Source of the DNA: Duganella lactea
GTDB lineage: Bacteria; Pseudomonadota; Gammaproteobacteria; Burkholderiales; Burkholderiaceae_D
Direction of reading: 5' to 3'
DNA length: 64,000 bases
Assembly: GCF_009857505.1 (NCBI RefSeq)
Contig: NZ_WWCP01000022.1
Coordinates: forward strand, 1-64,000
This document shows, piece after piece, positions 18,427 to 26,383 of the stretch. The stretch's first letter is position 1, and each line of letters starts with the position of its first letter. The notes under the pieces are model-generated. The model had not been told where the DNA came from and did not search any database. It saw only the letters and a program-made list of their open reading frames with translations. Position numbers and translations under genes: made by a program.

Positions 18427-18944
18427 ATCTCCAGTACGAGTCGGCCTGGCGTGGTGAACCAAGGTGCGCAGGTGCGTCTACCGGTCGTCCGCCAGGCTGG
18501 CGTCAGCCAGGCATGCGATGCGGCGGCTCGCTTTCCAGCTTAAGCTTGTAGCGGTTGCCGCATTCGCCGTGCAAGCTCGGAATTCTTATCGCCGTCGATG
18601 CTGATGCTAATGCTCGTAAACCTAACGTCATCTAGACTGCTCAAGATGCACGTTAACGAAGGCATCTGCGCTCAGACACACTGTTTGCGGCGTGATGCCT
18701 GTTCAGGATCGGAAGACCCTTGCAAACGAATTGCAGTCCCAGGGCATTATCGACCTAAGCCTTCACGCCTTTATGTAAGCTCACAGGTGCGCTATTGACC
18801 ACTACATGGTGACGTCATGTCTGCCGGTCAAAATAATGGTGTCCTTCTCCTCATTGAGCCCCCTCCCTTACTGCGCCTAGAGCGGTGACAAGGCCGCCAT
18901 CGTGAGGCGTGGGGATGGGAGGTGCGGCCGAGGCTTCGTTGCCC
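18427..18944. other. intergenic region, no gene recognised
   Basis: 518 bp between two convergent genes. Short open frames exist (for example 18598-18798 on the plus strand) but lack a ribosome-binding site and any recognisable protein pattern. I see no RNA gene or long repeat here. Confidence 0.5.
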
Positions 18945-19175
18945 TCATGGAAAGGTCAAGTCCATCCCGAGCATGCTGATCACGAGGAAGGTGACGAGCC
19001 CCAGAGCCAGGAGCGATACTACGAAGATTGCGGCCACCTTGCCACCGGCGCGCAGTACCGCACGCCGCTCCCCCTTCTTGCCTTGATCGTAGTGCCATTT
19101 GATGGCGAAGAACATGCCCGTGCCGAGCACGAGAAACTTGAACGTAACGAAAACTATAGGGATCCAGTCCACCAT
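18945..19175 (-). CDS. small membrane protein of unknown function
   Basis: 76 aa from the ATG at 19175 (MVDWIPIVFVTFKF). Two membrane helices can be seen: residues about 4-23 and 49-70 (VAAIFVVSLLALGLVTFLVISML), joined by a basic loop (HYDQGKKGERRAVLR). The open frame continues upstream, but that stretch has a different character (Cys-rich, unlikely) and the ATG at 19175 starts a well-formed membrane protein. The family is not recognised. It stands alone between two non-coding stretches. Confidence 0.6.
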   Translation of the reverse strand: MVDWIPIVFVTFKFLVLGTGMFFAIKWHYDQGKKGERRAVLRAGGKVAAIFVVSLLALGLVTFLVISMLGMDLTFP

Positions 19176-19596
19176 TTTGTGTATTTCCAGGCTATTAACT
19201 TCAAGAATATGGGTGCCACACCGTCTGAAGCATACTACTTCAAAGCAATATCCATACATTGAGACAAAATGTCCCAGTTGACCATGAACTTACCGCCTGC
19301 GCCGTGGTCGACGTGTTTCGGTGCAATTGCCCAACATACTCATCGGCCATCCCTACTGGCCCGTTCGAGTTTACTGCGGCGGACGGCCAGGTTCGACGCC
19401 CAGGTCGCCCCACCGTTCATTGCGGTGGCGAAAAGACGCTTAGCAGAAGCAAGAAGATCTTTCATGATCATTCGCATCGGACCGGGGCCCGCAGGTGGGC
19501 CGCATAGCCACGCGCCAGCGCTTCCCTGTCGAAAGTCGCGTAATGCGGTTTCAGCAGCGCGTTGGCGCAGTTCGATGTTCGATACGTCGCCCTAAA
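19176..19596. other. intergenic region, no gene recognised
   Basis: 421 bp. Open frames on both strands (including 19269-19595 plus) show arginine/alanine-rich shadow composition and no motif. On the minus strand a stretch around 19480-19590 reads like a short protein fragment, but nothing identifiable, so a decayed gene is possible. Confidence 0.4.
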
Positions 19597-20649
19597 TCAC
19601 TGGTGGCGGTGCCGGTGATGGAGATCCGGCCAATGCGCATGGGCGTGCGTCATCGCCTGGTGATGATGCGGATGGACATGAGGCTCCTTGCCATCCCATT
19701 CGAAGTCATGCTGATGCTGGTGGTGCTCATCATGGCGATGCTGGTGGCTATGCGTTAGCACCTCATGCGTATGCTCATGGGCATGACGCTCCGAGAGGTG
19801 CAGCCAGACGCCGGCGGCCATCAGCGCGCACGCCACCCAGAACAGCGCGTCAGGCGCTTCCTGAAGCACAAGCAGGGACAGTGCCGCGCCGACAAAAGGC
19901 GCCGTCGAGAAATAAGCGCCGGTTCGGGCTGTACCAAGATGGCGCAGGGCCAGGACGAAGCAGACGAGGCTGAGACCATAGCCAACAAAACCAAGCACGC
20001 CCGCCCCCAACGCGACCGCGAAGGCAGGCAATTGCTGACCAAGCGCCAACGCCAACAGGGCGCTCACGGTGCCGGCCGCAAGCCCTTTGATGGTTGCTAT
20101 CTGCATGGCGTCGCTGCCAGAGACGTTGCGGGTAAGGTTGTTGTCGATCGCCCATGACAAGCATGCGAGTGCGATAAACATCGCTCCCAAAGTGTCGCCC
20201 TGGGCCGCGCCAGCATGCCAGCCGAGGACAGCACCGCCAGCAACGATCAACGTCATCCCCAAGACCAGGCGCCGGTCAGCGCTTTCGCCGAACACGCACC
20301 ATGCCAGCGCCGCCGTCAGCACCGCTTCCAGGTTCAGCAGCAGCGATGCTGTCGAGCCCGTCGTTCTGGCAAGTCCATACATCAGAAACACCGGCCCGGC
20401 CACGCCGCCGAACAACACGGCGCCGGCCAGCCACGGCAGATCGCGGCGCGTCAGGCCGGCCTGCGCCACCCGCGCGCGGCGCGACAGACGCCTGGCCAGC
20501 AGGCACAGCGCGAGCCCGCCGCCGCTGCCAAGGTAGAGCAACGCCGCCAGCGTGAACGGCGGCATGCTCCCCAGCAGCATCTTGGCGACCGGCGTGCTGG
20601 CGCCAAAACTGGCCGCCGCCAGCAACGCAAACAAAACTCCCTGGTGCAT
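19597..20649 (-). CDS. EamA/DMT-family transporter with histidine-rich C-terminal tail
   Basis: 350 aa. The first 285 residues form about ten membrane helices in two EamA repeats (ASFGASTPVAKMLLG near the N-terminus, LNLEAVLTAALAWCVFGE about 105-122 and LSWAIDNNLTRNV about 163-175). The last 64 residues hold 24 histidines in HxHxH runs with acidic residues between them, a likely cytoplasmic metal-binding tail. DMT-family proteins move small metabolites or drugs; the tail suggests handling of, or response to, Ni, Co, Zn or Cu, which is inference. The gene lies 8 nt after a small exported-protein gene on the same strand, so they are probably co-transcribed. Confidence 0.85.
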   Translation of the reverse strand: MHQGVLFALLAAASFGASTPVAKMLLGSMPPFTLAALLYLGSGGGLALCLLARRLSRRARVAQAGLTRRDLPWLAGAVLFGGVAGPVFLMYGLARTTGSTASLLLNLEAVLTAALAWCVFGESADRRLVLGMTLIVAGGAVLGWHAGAAQGDTLGAMFIALACLSWAIDNNLTRNVSGSDAMQIATIKGLAAGTVSALLALALGQQLPAFAVALGAGVLGFVGYGLSLVCFVLALRHLGTARTGAYFSTAPFVGAALSLLVLQEAPDALFWVACALMAAGVWLHLSERHAHEHTHEVLTHSHQHRHDEHHQHQHDFEWDGKEPHVHPHHHQAMTHAHAHWPDLHHRHRHQ

Positions 20650-20657
20650 GGCTAGCT

Positions 20658-20930
20658 TTACCGTACCGCGAAACGCAAGCTCAGCGTTTTGCTGTCAGGA
20701 AAGTTAATCGCGGCCAGGCCCGTCAGCGCGCCGGTGGCGCCGCCCATCGCGACGTCCTCGTCGTGATCGCGCATGTACAGGGCAGTCTTGCCATCGCTGT
20801 TGGACAGCTCGACCGACAGGTCGCTGGCCGACTTGACGATGTCGCCGTACTTTGCCGGACTTTCATGGGCCACTACGGCGCCCGATGCGATCAGGCCGAT
20901 CGCGGCCATGCTTGCAATTAATTTTTTCAC
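20658..20930 (-). CDS. small exported protein of unknown function
   Basis: 90 aa with a clear signal peptide (MKKLIASMAAIGLIASGAVV, cleavage near AHA/E, residue 22). The mature part is about 68 residues and contains KYGDIVKSASDLSVEL and MRDHDEDVAMGGATGALTG; it is rich in Asp and His near its centre. No family is recognised. It directly precedes the histidine-tailed transporter gene and may be a periplasmic partner of it; the shared operon is the only support. Confidence 0.7.
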   Translation of the reverse strand: MKKLIASMAAIGLIASGAVVAHESPAKYGDIVKSASDLSVELSNSDGKTALYMRDHDEDVAMGGATGALTGLAAINFPDSKTLSLRFAVR

Positions 20931-21163
20931 AACGACGCTCCAGTATGTATGCGGCAGCTTGTTGGCGGGACTGCCGCCCTGCCCCAGATTTTAATAGCTA
21001 TCCTGTGGTTTGCGGACAGCAGCGTTTGAGCGAAGACATTTCTGAACGGCTCGCGGATGTCTGGCAGGCTCGTGGCGTCATCCGCGCGCGTTTCCTGAGA
21101 CCGCGAACAGATCTGCGGCACCGCCACAGTAAGCTCCTTATCTATCAGATTAAAGGAACCATT

Positions 21164-21322
21164 ATGTCGATCCTGTTCGCCAGCCCCACCCCACCCCGAC
21201 AGCGACGCCACTGCCAGGCCCAGCGCGACTTCAGCAGCAGCGCCAAACGCGATCAGGACAGCATGAGTACCAAGGAGGCCATGCAGCGGCTGCAGCGCGC
21301 CGCCGCTGCCCGCCAGGAGTAA
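21164..21322 (+). CDS. possible small protein, unknown function
   Basis: 52 codons starting at an ATG with an AAAGGA site 5 nt upstream. The product is basic and polar (RQRRHCQAQRDF, then MSTKEAMQRLQRAAAARQE, which could form a helix). It ends 13 nt before the convergent reductase gene. The good ribosome-binding site is the main support; no homologue is recognised, and a chance ORF cannot be excluded. Confidence 0.4.
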   Translation: MSILFASPTPPRQRRHCQAQRDFSSSAKRDQDSMSTKEAMQRLQRAAAARQE

Positions 21323-21335
21323 CCGGCGCCGCGGG

Positions 21336-22283
21336 TTACAGATCGACCACCAATACCGGCGTCTTTGAACGCGACACGCACGGCATGAAGCAGTTGTTGG
21401 CCTGCCGCTCGGCGTCGCTGAGAATCGAGTCGCAATGCAGCGGCACGCCGTCCAGCACCGCCGTGCGGCAGGTTCCGCACACACCGACCTCGCACGAGCA
21501 ATCCAGCGCCACGCCGGCCTCTTGCAGGCAGGCCAGCGCCGTGCGGCCAGCCGGCACCGGCACCTGCAACCCGGAGCGCTGCAAAGTCAGCGTGAACGGC
21601 GTATCGCCATCGGCATGGGCAAGCGGAGCGCCGAACGATTCCTGATGCACCGCGGCAGGTCCAACTCGCAGGCTGGCCTCGGCCGCTACCGCCTGCATGA
21701 ACGGCGCCGGACCACAGACGTACACGTGGGTTCCCGCCGCCGGATACGTTGCAAGGTACGTCCGGATACTCGCTTCCGTCTGCTCGGGGCTCTGGCCGGC
21801 CAGCACCTGCACCCGTCCGGCCAGCGGGCAGGTTTGCAGCTCGGCGGCGAAGGCCACAGAGGCCGCGTCGCGCACAAAATAGTACAGCTGGAATGGCTGG
21901 TCGCGCCGCTGCAACGCATACGCCATCGACAAGATAGGCGTGATGCCGATCCCACCGGCAAACAGCAGGTGCATGCCGGCCTCGGGAGCGAGGGCGAAGG
22001 CATTGCGCGGCGTGGAGATCTGCAGGGTCATCCCTACTTTCGCCTCGTCATGCAGCCAGGCCGAACCGCCGCGCGATTGCGGCTCGCGCTTCACGGCGAT
22101 GCGATAGCCGTCGCCGCCCGGCTGGCGGCAGCACAGGGAATATTGACGCACCTGGCCATTTCCCAGCGTAACATCGATATGCGCGCCGGCTTCGTACGAA
22201 GGCAACTGGACGCCGCCGACAGCACGTAGCTCAACGACGCGCGCGGCGGCACTGTCGGCTATGGCATGAATTCGGACTTGCAT
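21336..22283 (-). CDS. Rieske-oxygenase reductase (FMN/NAD and C-terminal 2Fe-2S ferredoxin; VanB-like)
   Basis: 315 aa from the ATG at 22283 (MQVRIHAIADS). Order of domains: flavin-binding barrel (RQYSLCC about 55-61), NAD-binding domain (LLFAGGIGITPILSMAYAL about 110-128, and YVCGPAPFMQAV near 200-211), then a plant-type ferredoxin with the cluster motif CEVGVCGTC and a further Cys about 30 residues later. It passes electrons from NAD(P)H to a Rieske oxygenase. The oxygenase gene lies 4 nt upstream on the same strand, so the pair forms a two-component aromatic oxygenase. The order and spacing match vanillate demethylase-type systems. Confidence 0.88.
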   Translation of the reverse strand: MQVRIHAIADSAAARVVELRAVGGVQLPSYEAGAHIDVTLGNGQVRQYSLCCRQPGGDGYRIAVKREPQSRGGSAWLHDEAKVGMTLQISTPRNAFALAPEAGMHLLFAGGIGITPILSMAYALQRRDQPFQLYYFVRDAASVAFAAELQTCPLAGRVQVLAGQSPEQTEASIRTYLATYPAAGTHVYVCGPAPFMQAVAAEASLRVGPAAVHQESFGAPLAHADGDTPFTLTLQRSGLQVPVPAGRTALACLQEAGVALDCSCEVGVCGTCRTAVLDGVPLHCDSILSDAERQANNCFMPCVSRSKTPVLVVDL

Positions 22284-22287
22284 ACGC

Positions 22288-23310
22288 CTACCCCGCCTGC
22301 GCTGCAATGTGGGCCGCCACGATACAGCGAGCGCGGTTCGGGCCACTGTCCACATGAATGTCCACCATCGGGCCGGGGCCGTACTGGCACATATTGCGGT
22401 ACTGCGCCTCGATCAGCACACGGTCCTCCTCGAATGTTTGCGCGGTCTGCTGATACACCGTTTCCGCATTGTCCGGTTGATCTGGATGGGCGGAGCTGGC
22501 CATGGTCCAGAAATAGTGCGAGGTCGTGTCGGTTTCCGGCGTGATGCCGTGGAAGCCGCGCATGTGGAAGCCTTCGCGCTCGGGATTCGCCAGCGAATCC
22601 GTCCCCGCATCGACGGCGCCGGTGAAAATCTGCAGGTGCGTCAGGTGAAAGTCGATTTCCTGCCAGCGGTCGATCTTGCCCTTGAACGGCCAGGCGGCGC
22701 TGTAAGTGGCCGGCGGCAGCGATCCCGGCATGTGGCGCACCACGCGCACATGGTCGCCTTCTCCGGATACCGTGGTCGGCGCTTCCATGTGGACTTTGGC
22801 GTTGCCGCCGATGGTGCGGCCGTGCAGGTAGCCGACATGGCTGAGGTCCAGCAGGTTGTCATGGATCAGCTGGTAAGGCGCATCGTAGTGGAACACACCG
22901 CCCTTCCAGGTATAGCGTGGATTCTCGTGTGCCGGAATAGCCGGCGGCGCAACGGATGGCGCGCCCCCCTGCTCGGCGCCAAACCAGATCCAGATTACGT
23001 CGTTGCGGATCTGGGCCGGGAACGCCCGCACCTTGGCCTTGCCAGGAATTTTGAGCTGGCCGGGAATTTCAAGGCACTGCCCTGCCGCGCCAAACAGCAA
23101 GCCATGGTAGCCACAACGGATGCCACTGCCCTCCAGCGTGCCACAGGACAGTGGGACGGCGCGGTGGCAGCAGCGATCCTCCAGTGCGGCCACGCCGCCA
23201 TCCTCGGTGCGGAACATGACGATCGGGTAGTTCAACAGCTTGCGTGCGAGCGGCTGGCCCTGCAATTCCCAGGTAAAGCCCGCGACGTACCACTGATTCA
23301 ATGGGAACAT
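22288..23310 (-). CDS. Rieske-type oxygenase large subunit (VanA-like)
   Basis: 340 aa. The Rieske cluster motif is Cys47-x-His49 and Cys66-x2-His69 (CCHRAVPLSCGTLEGSGIRC then GYHG). The mononuclear iron site is visible as DNLLDLSHVGYLH, with His158 and His163. This size and layout fit the one-subunit demethylases/hydroxylases (vanillate, dicamba and similar) and not the alpha-beta dioxygenases. The substrate is likely a methoxylated or carboxylated aromatic compound but cannot be fixed from sequence. Reductase 4 nt downstream; a solute-binding protein gene 11 nt upstream on the same strand. Confidence 0.88.
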   Translation of the reverse strand: MFPLNQWYVAGFTWELQGQPLARKLLNYPIVMFRTEDGGVAALEDRCCHRAVPLSCGTLEGSGIRCGYHGLLFGAAGQCLEIPGQLKIPGKAKVRAFPAQIRNDVIWIWFGAEQGGAPSVAPPAIPAHENPRYTWKGGVFHYDAPYQLIHDNLLDLSHVGYLHGRTIGGNAKVHMEAPTTVSGEGDHVRVVRHMPGSLPPATYSAAWPFKGKIDRWQEIDFHLTHLQIFTGAVDAGTDSLANPEREGFHMRGFHGITPETDTTSHYFWTMASSAHPDQPDNAETVYQQTAQTFEEDRVLIEAQYRNMCQYGPGPMVDIHVDSGPNRARCIVAAHIAAQAG

Positions 23311-23321
23311 ACTTTTCTCCT

Positions 23322-24479
23322 TTACTTGGTTGGGTCCTTGACCGCGTCATAGCGGCCAATCTCGACGGCGCCATAGGAGCCGTTGGCCAGCTTGTCGATG
23401 CGGCGGATATAAATGGTCTGGACAATGTCGCCAGTCCGGGCGTCGATCATCACCGTGCCGCGCGGGCTGGCGGCGCTGTAGCCTTTGGCCGCAGCGATAA
23501 ACGTAGGCCCATCAACCTTGCCGCCCGTCTTGGCCAGGGTGGCAGCGATCAGCGCCATGCCGTCGTAAGCAGAGGCGGCTTGGAAATTCGGTTTAAAGCG
23601 GTTGTTCACCGTCTTCGCAAACGCCCCGGTGAAGGCTGCGTTGCCCGGGCCGGACTGGAAGTAGGAGTAGTAGCCGGCGGTGTAGATGCCTGCCATCGTC
23701 TCGCCCGCCGCCTTCAGTACGTCTTCATCGGCCCAGCCTTCGCCGCCGAGGAAACGGATGCCCGCCCTATCGAGCCCCTTCTCGCGATATGCTTTCATGA
23801 AGGCGACCATCGGCTGGCCGTTTGGCAGGAACACATGGATGGCATCCGGCCTGGCATCCTTGATGCGCTGCAGGTAGGCACTGAAATCCAGCGTGGCCAA
23901 CGGGACTTTGACCGAATCGATCACGGCACCGCCCGCAGCTTTGAAGCTGCTGGTGAACCACATGTCAGCGTCATGCCCCGGCGCATAGTCGGCGACCACC
24001 GAGAACACCCGGCGCGATCCGGTCTTGTAGGCCCATTGCGCCAGCGGTTGCACGGATTGGGCGATGGTATAGGAAGTGCGCGTCAAATATGGCGAACGTG
24101 AGGTCATCGCGGAGGCGGCGGCGCCGGTGACGATCATCGGCTTTTTGGCGCGCTCGCTGACGCCGGCGGCCGCGATGGCATTCGGCGTGAATACGAAGCC
24201 AGCCAGGATATCGACCTTGTCGCGGCCGACCAACTCAGTCGCCAGCCGCTTGGCCACTTCCGGCTGCGGACCGGTGTCATCCTTGTAGATCACTTCCAGC
24301 TTCCTGCCGGCGGCCTTGCCGCCGTTCATCCGCATCCACGTGTCGATGCCGGCTTTCATTTGCTCGCCGCTTTGCGCGGCCGGGCCGCTGAGGGAAGTGA
24401 TCACGCCGATGCGGATCGGCTCGTCCGCCGCATGCGCGGAACACAGGCTAAAACAGAGCGCCAATAAGGTGCGTTGCAT
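23322..24479 (-). CDS. ABC transporter substrate-binding protein (Leu/Ile/Val-binding type I fold)
   Basis: 385 aa from the ATG at 24479 with a signal peptide ending near AHAADE (residue 19). Peripla_BP_6 features: IRIGVITSLSGPAAQSGEQM, KLEVIYKDDTGPQPEVAKR and AFTGAFAKTVNNRFKPN. Members next to aromatic oxygenase genes often bind aromatic acids. No permease or ATPase genes are adjacent, so it must share a transporter encoded elsewhere. It is the first gene of the unit with the Rieske oxygenase pair and is divergent from a LysR regulator. Confidence 0.88.
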   Translation of the reverse strand: MQRTLLALCFSLCSAHAADEPIRIGVITSLSGPAAQSGEQMKAGIDTWMRMNGGKAAGRKLEVIYKDDTGPQPEVAKRLATELVGRDKVDILAGFVFTPNAIAAAGVSERAKKPMIVTGAAASAMTSRSPYLTRTSYTIAQSVQPLAQWAYKTGSRRVFSVVADYAPGHDADMWFTSSFKAAGGAVIDSVKVPLATLDFSAYLQRIKDARPDAIHVFLPNGQPMVAFMKAYREKGLDRAGIRFLGGEGWADEDVLKAAGETMAGIYTAGYYSYFQSGPGNAAFTGAFAKTVNNRFKPNFQAASAYDGMALIAATLAKTGGKVDGPTFIAAAKGYSAASPRGTVMIDARTGDIVQTIYIRRIDKLANGSYGAVEIGRYDAVKDPTK

Positions 24480-24547
24480 ATTGTCTCCATGATTGTTGTG
24501 ACTGTTGTGCGGCAATCATCGGGGACAACTGGCTATTTTTAAATAGA

Positions 24548-24567
24548 ATAAACTGAATAACGTTTAT
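24548..24567. promoter_or_regulatory. possible LysR-type operator
   Basis: ATAAAC and GTTTAT form an inverted repeat with an 8-nt spacer, within an AT-rich 118-bp region between the divergent LysR and substrate-binding protein genes. Position and shape fit a LysR-type site; the arms are short, so support is modest. Confidence 0.4.
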
Positions 24568-24597
24568 ATCAATTTCAAATTTTACTGGGAGCGCAAC

Positions 24598-25500
24598 GTG
24601 AAAGGCTTTGATTTGAACCTGCTGCCGGTGGCGCTGGCCATCTACGAGGAGCGCAGCGTCAGCGGCGCGGCGCGCAAGCTCGACATGAGCCAGCCCGCGG
24701 TCAGCGTGGCGTTGAACAAACTGCGCAAATCGCTGGGCGATCCCTTGTTTGTCCGCACCGCCCAGGGCATGGCGCCGACGCCGCGAACGCTGACACTGGT
24801 CGACCCGACCCGCGATATTCTGCAACGCCTGCAAAATGACGTGCTGGCCAGCACCGAGTTCAACCCCGCCACCAGCGACCGCCGCTTCACGATCGCCTTG
24901 TCTGATGTGGGCGAAATGACATTCCTGCCGCGCCTGCTGGAGCACTTGCGGCGCGAGGCGCCAGGCACTAGCATCACGTCTGCAACGCTACCGCCTGCGG
25001 AACTGGCAATCGCACTGGAGGATGGCAGGGTCGACTTGGCGGCGGGTTATTTTCCAGACCTGAAACACCGCAACTTCTTTCAGCAACGGCTGTTTTCGCA
25101 TGACTTCATTTGCATCCTGAGTGCCGATCATCCATTCCGGGGGAAACGGCTCACGATGGAGAAATTCCTGAACATGGGACATGCGGTAGTGAAGGCCGAA
25201 GGCCGCAGCCAGGAAGTGTTCGAACAACTGCTGATCCGCAACCGCATCTCGCGGCGCGTGGTGCTGTCTACCCCGCACTTCATGTCGATTCCCTTCGTCA
25301 TCGCGGCCAGCGACCTGGTGGCGACGGTGCCGCGCGCAGTCGGGGAAAGTTTCGCGCGGTTTGCGCCGGTGCGGCTGGTGGAGCCGCCGATGGAAGTGCC
25401 CAGCTTCGATCTGAAACAGCACTGGCACCGTAAATACGCCAAGGATGGTGCTAATGCCTGGCTGCGCGCATCGCTGGCACAGATTTTCGGCCAACCTTAG
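24598..25500 (+). CDS. LysR-family transcriptional regulator
   Basis: 300 aa, usual length. The N-terminal helix-turn-helix (about 3-62) reads LNLLPVALAIYEERSVSGAA, RKLDMSQPAVSVALNKLR and LGDPLFVRTAQGM; the effector-binding domain follows. The start codon is GTG, with GGGAG upstream. It is divergent from the substrate-binding protein/Rieske oxygenase unit and probably activates it in response to the aromatic substrate. The gene ends 25 nt before the 174-bp repeat that begins the tRNA region. Confidence 0.9.
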   Translation: MKGFDLNLLPVALAIYEERSVSGAARKLDMSQPAVSVALNKLRKSLGDPLFVRTAQGMAPTPRTLTLVDPTRDILQRLQNDVLASTEFNPATSDRRFTIALSDVGEMTFLPRLLEHLRREAPGTSITSATLPPAELAIALEDGRVDLAAGYFPDLKHRNFFQQRLFSHDFICILSADHPFRGKRLTMEKFLNMGHAVVKAEGRSQEVFEQLLIRNRISRRVVLSTPHFMSIPFVIAASDLVATVPRAVGESFARFAPVRLVEPPMEVPSFDLKQHWHRKYAKDGANAWLRASLAQIFGQP

Positions 25501-25527
25501 CCGCCCTGCCCGACGCACGCAGAATGC

Positions 25528-25558
25528 AAAAAGGGCAACCCGCTGGGCTGCCCTTTTT
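25528..25558. terminator. bidirectional intrinsic terminator, left repeat copy
   Basis: Fourteen-base arms AAAAAGGGCAACCC and GGGCTGCCCTTTTT around a 3-nt loop, with one mismatch in the stem. It can end the LysR transcript on the plus strand and the tRNA-Gly transcript on the minus strand. Confidence 0.8.
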
Positions 25559-25564
25559 CGATAC

Positions 25565-25640
25565 TGGAGCGGGAGAAGAGTCTCGAACTCTCGCCCTCAA
25601 CCTTGGCAAGGTTGCGCTCTACCAACTGAGCTACTCCCGC
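25565..25640 (-). tRNA. tRNA-Gly (GCC), displaced copy
   Basis: The minus strand folds as a full cloverleaf with encoded CCA: acceptor GCGGGAG/CTCCCGC, D-arm, anticodon stem-loop CCTTGCCAAGG with anticodon GCC, and T-arm GAGAG-TTCGAGA-CTCTT. It differs from the four other copies by one base in the variable loop (AGGGC instead of AGGTC, position 47), which should not disturb pairing. The tRNA-Cys fragment precedes it in transcription order, so its promoter context has probably been changed by the insertion. Confidence 0.93.
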
Positions 25641-25651
25641 TGAGGAGCTTT

Positions 25652-25699
25652 TGGAGGCGAGGATCGGAGTCGAACCGACCTAGACGGCTTTGCAGGCCG
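25652..25699 (-). pseudogene. truncated tRNA-Cys (3' 48 nt only)
   Basis: Identical to the 3' part of the intact tRNA-Cys at 27502-27575, including the GCA anticodon, T-arm and CCA. The match ends at 25699, so the acceptor 5' strand and D-arm are missing. It is the displaced end left by integration at this tRNA gene. Confidence 0.9.
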
Positions 25700-26101
25700 T
25701 ATTCCACCTTTAAAAATCAAACACTTACAGCTATACCGCCTTTTACACCGCAACAGCCCGTGATTTTCCGACGTTTTGAGCGCTGTTAAACCTCAGCAAT
25801 AAATGCCAGTGTTTGTCTCACAACAGCAACTGCGGGCCTGCATCGCCCCCCCTACCCTAAGCCCGCTTGCACCCCATAGCTGCCTGTCGTATATTTTTTT
25901 CGGTCACTTCCACATCTTTTTCTTTCCCCCCAACGAAGCAATAGGGTCGGGGCGGAAACAGGCCCTGGTAGCACTCTCCCTGAGCGCTAGGCTGCAGCAA
26001 CATCTTTGAGAAAATCGTGCATGCGATGCCGCTAGGTAGGCCACACGCGGATAGAGTACGGCTTTGGTCTATAATGAAGCCATCGTAGTAGGAGAATTGT
26101 C
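25700..26101. other. non-coding start of the inserted segment
   Basis: 402 bp with locally lower GC than the core genes around it. An open frame at 25803-26009 (plus) lacks a ribosome-binding site and looks accidental. A TATAAT box at 26070-26075 precedes the small ORF at 26102, but no clear -35 is seen. I find no integrase remnant. Confidence 0.5.
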
Positions 26102-26341
26102 ATGAAACTCAAGATGCGTGGTGAAGCTCATCGATTTAAGCACCCCACCGTGTTGCGGGGCGATGCGCCGTTTCTCGGTGCCACCGTGAGGCAATGGGAT
26201 AATGCCATTGTCGGCAACATGGAGCAGACCTTGGCCGAAATTAAGCGGCATGCCGCACTTTCCCCGAAACGCGATGTCAACACCGCGACAACATTTGATT
26301 TGGCGAGCTACGCAGGCCATCACCTGGCGAAGCGAAAATGA
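26102..26341 (+). CDS. small basic protein upstream of zeta-like toxin; possible antitoxin
   Basis: 79 aa, start ATG with a GGAGA site 7 nt upstream and TATAAT at 26070. The product is basic and has no recognised domain; it includes GEAHRFKHPTVLRGDAPFLG and NMEQTLAEIKRHA. Its position 42 nt before the zeta-like kinase gene, within the same small insertion, suggests a partner or antitoxin, but it does not resemble the classical epsilon antitoxin. It is in the same reading frame as the kinase gene, separated only by the TGA and 14 sense codons. Confidence 0.65.
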   Translation: MKLKMRGEAHRFKHPTVLRGDAPFLGATVRQWDNAIVGNMEQTLAEIKRHAALSPKRDVNTATTFDLASYAGHHLAKRK

Positions 26342-26355
26342 CCCCACCACTTTGG

Positions 26356-26380
26356 AAACGCGGCTGAGGCCGCGTTTTTT
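26356..26380 (+). terminator. intrinsic terminator between the small ORF and the zeta-like gene
   Basis: AACGCGGC and GCCGCGTT pair perfectly around a TGAG loop and are followed by further T residues. The zeta-like ATG is only 4 nt beyond it. It should lower transcription into the toxin gene, or hide its start. Confidence 0.75.
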
Positions 26381-26383
26381 GCA

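Larger units (their letters stand above)
25526..25699. repeat. 174-bp direct repeat, left copy (terminator, tRNA-Gly, 3' part of tRNA-Cys)
   Basis: This stretch matches 27376-27549 without gaps and with four mismatches. It stops abruptly inside tRNA-Cys, at the base equivalent to tRNA nucleotide 27. Together the copies flank 25700-27375, which carries the zeta-toxin-like gene. The pattern is that of an island inserted at a tRNA gene that carries a replacement 3' end. Confidence 0.9.

Noticed and set aside
18598-18798. Open frame in the non-coding stretch after the phytase-type gene
   Set aside because: No ribosome-binding site, no homology pattern, and common chance codon composition.
19269-19595. 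Open frame between the small membrane protein and transporter genes
   Set aside because: Arg/Ala-rich shadow composition, no start signal; kept only as part of the intergenic description.
25700-26101. Possible integrase remnant in the tRNA-flanked island
   Set aside because: None of the six frames gives a tyrosine- or serine-recombinase motif.
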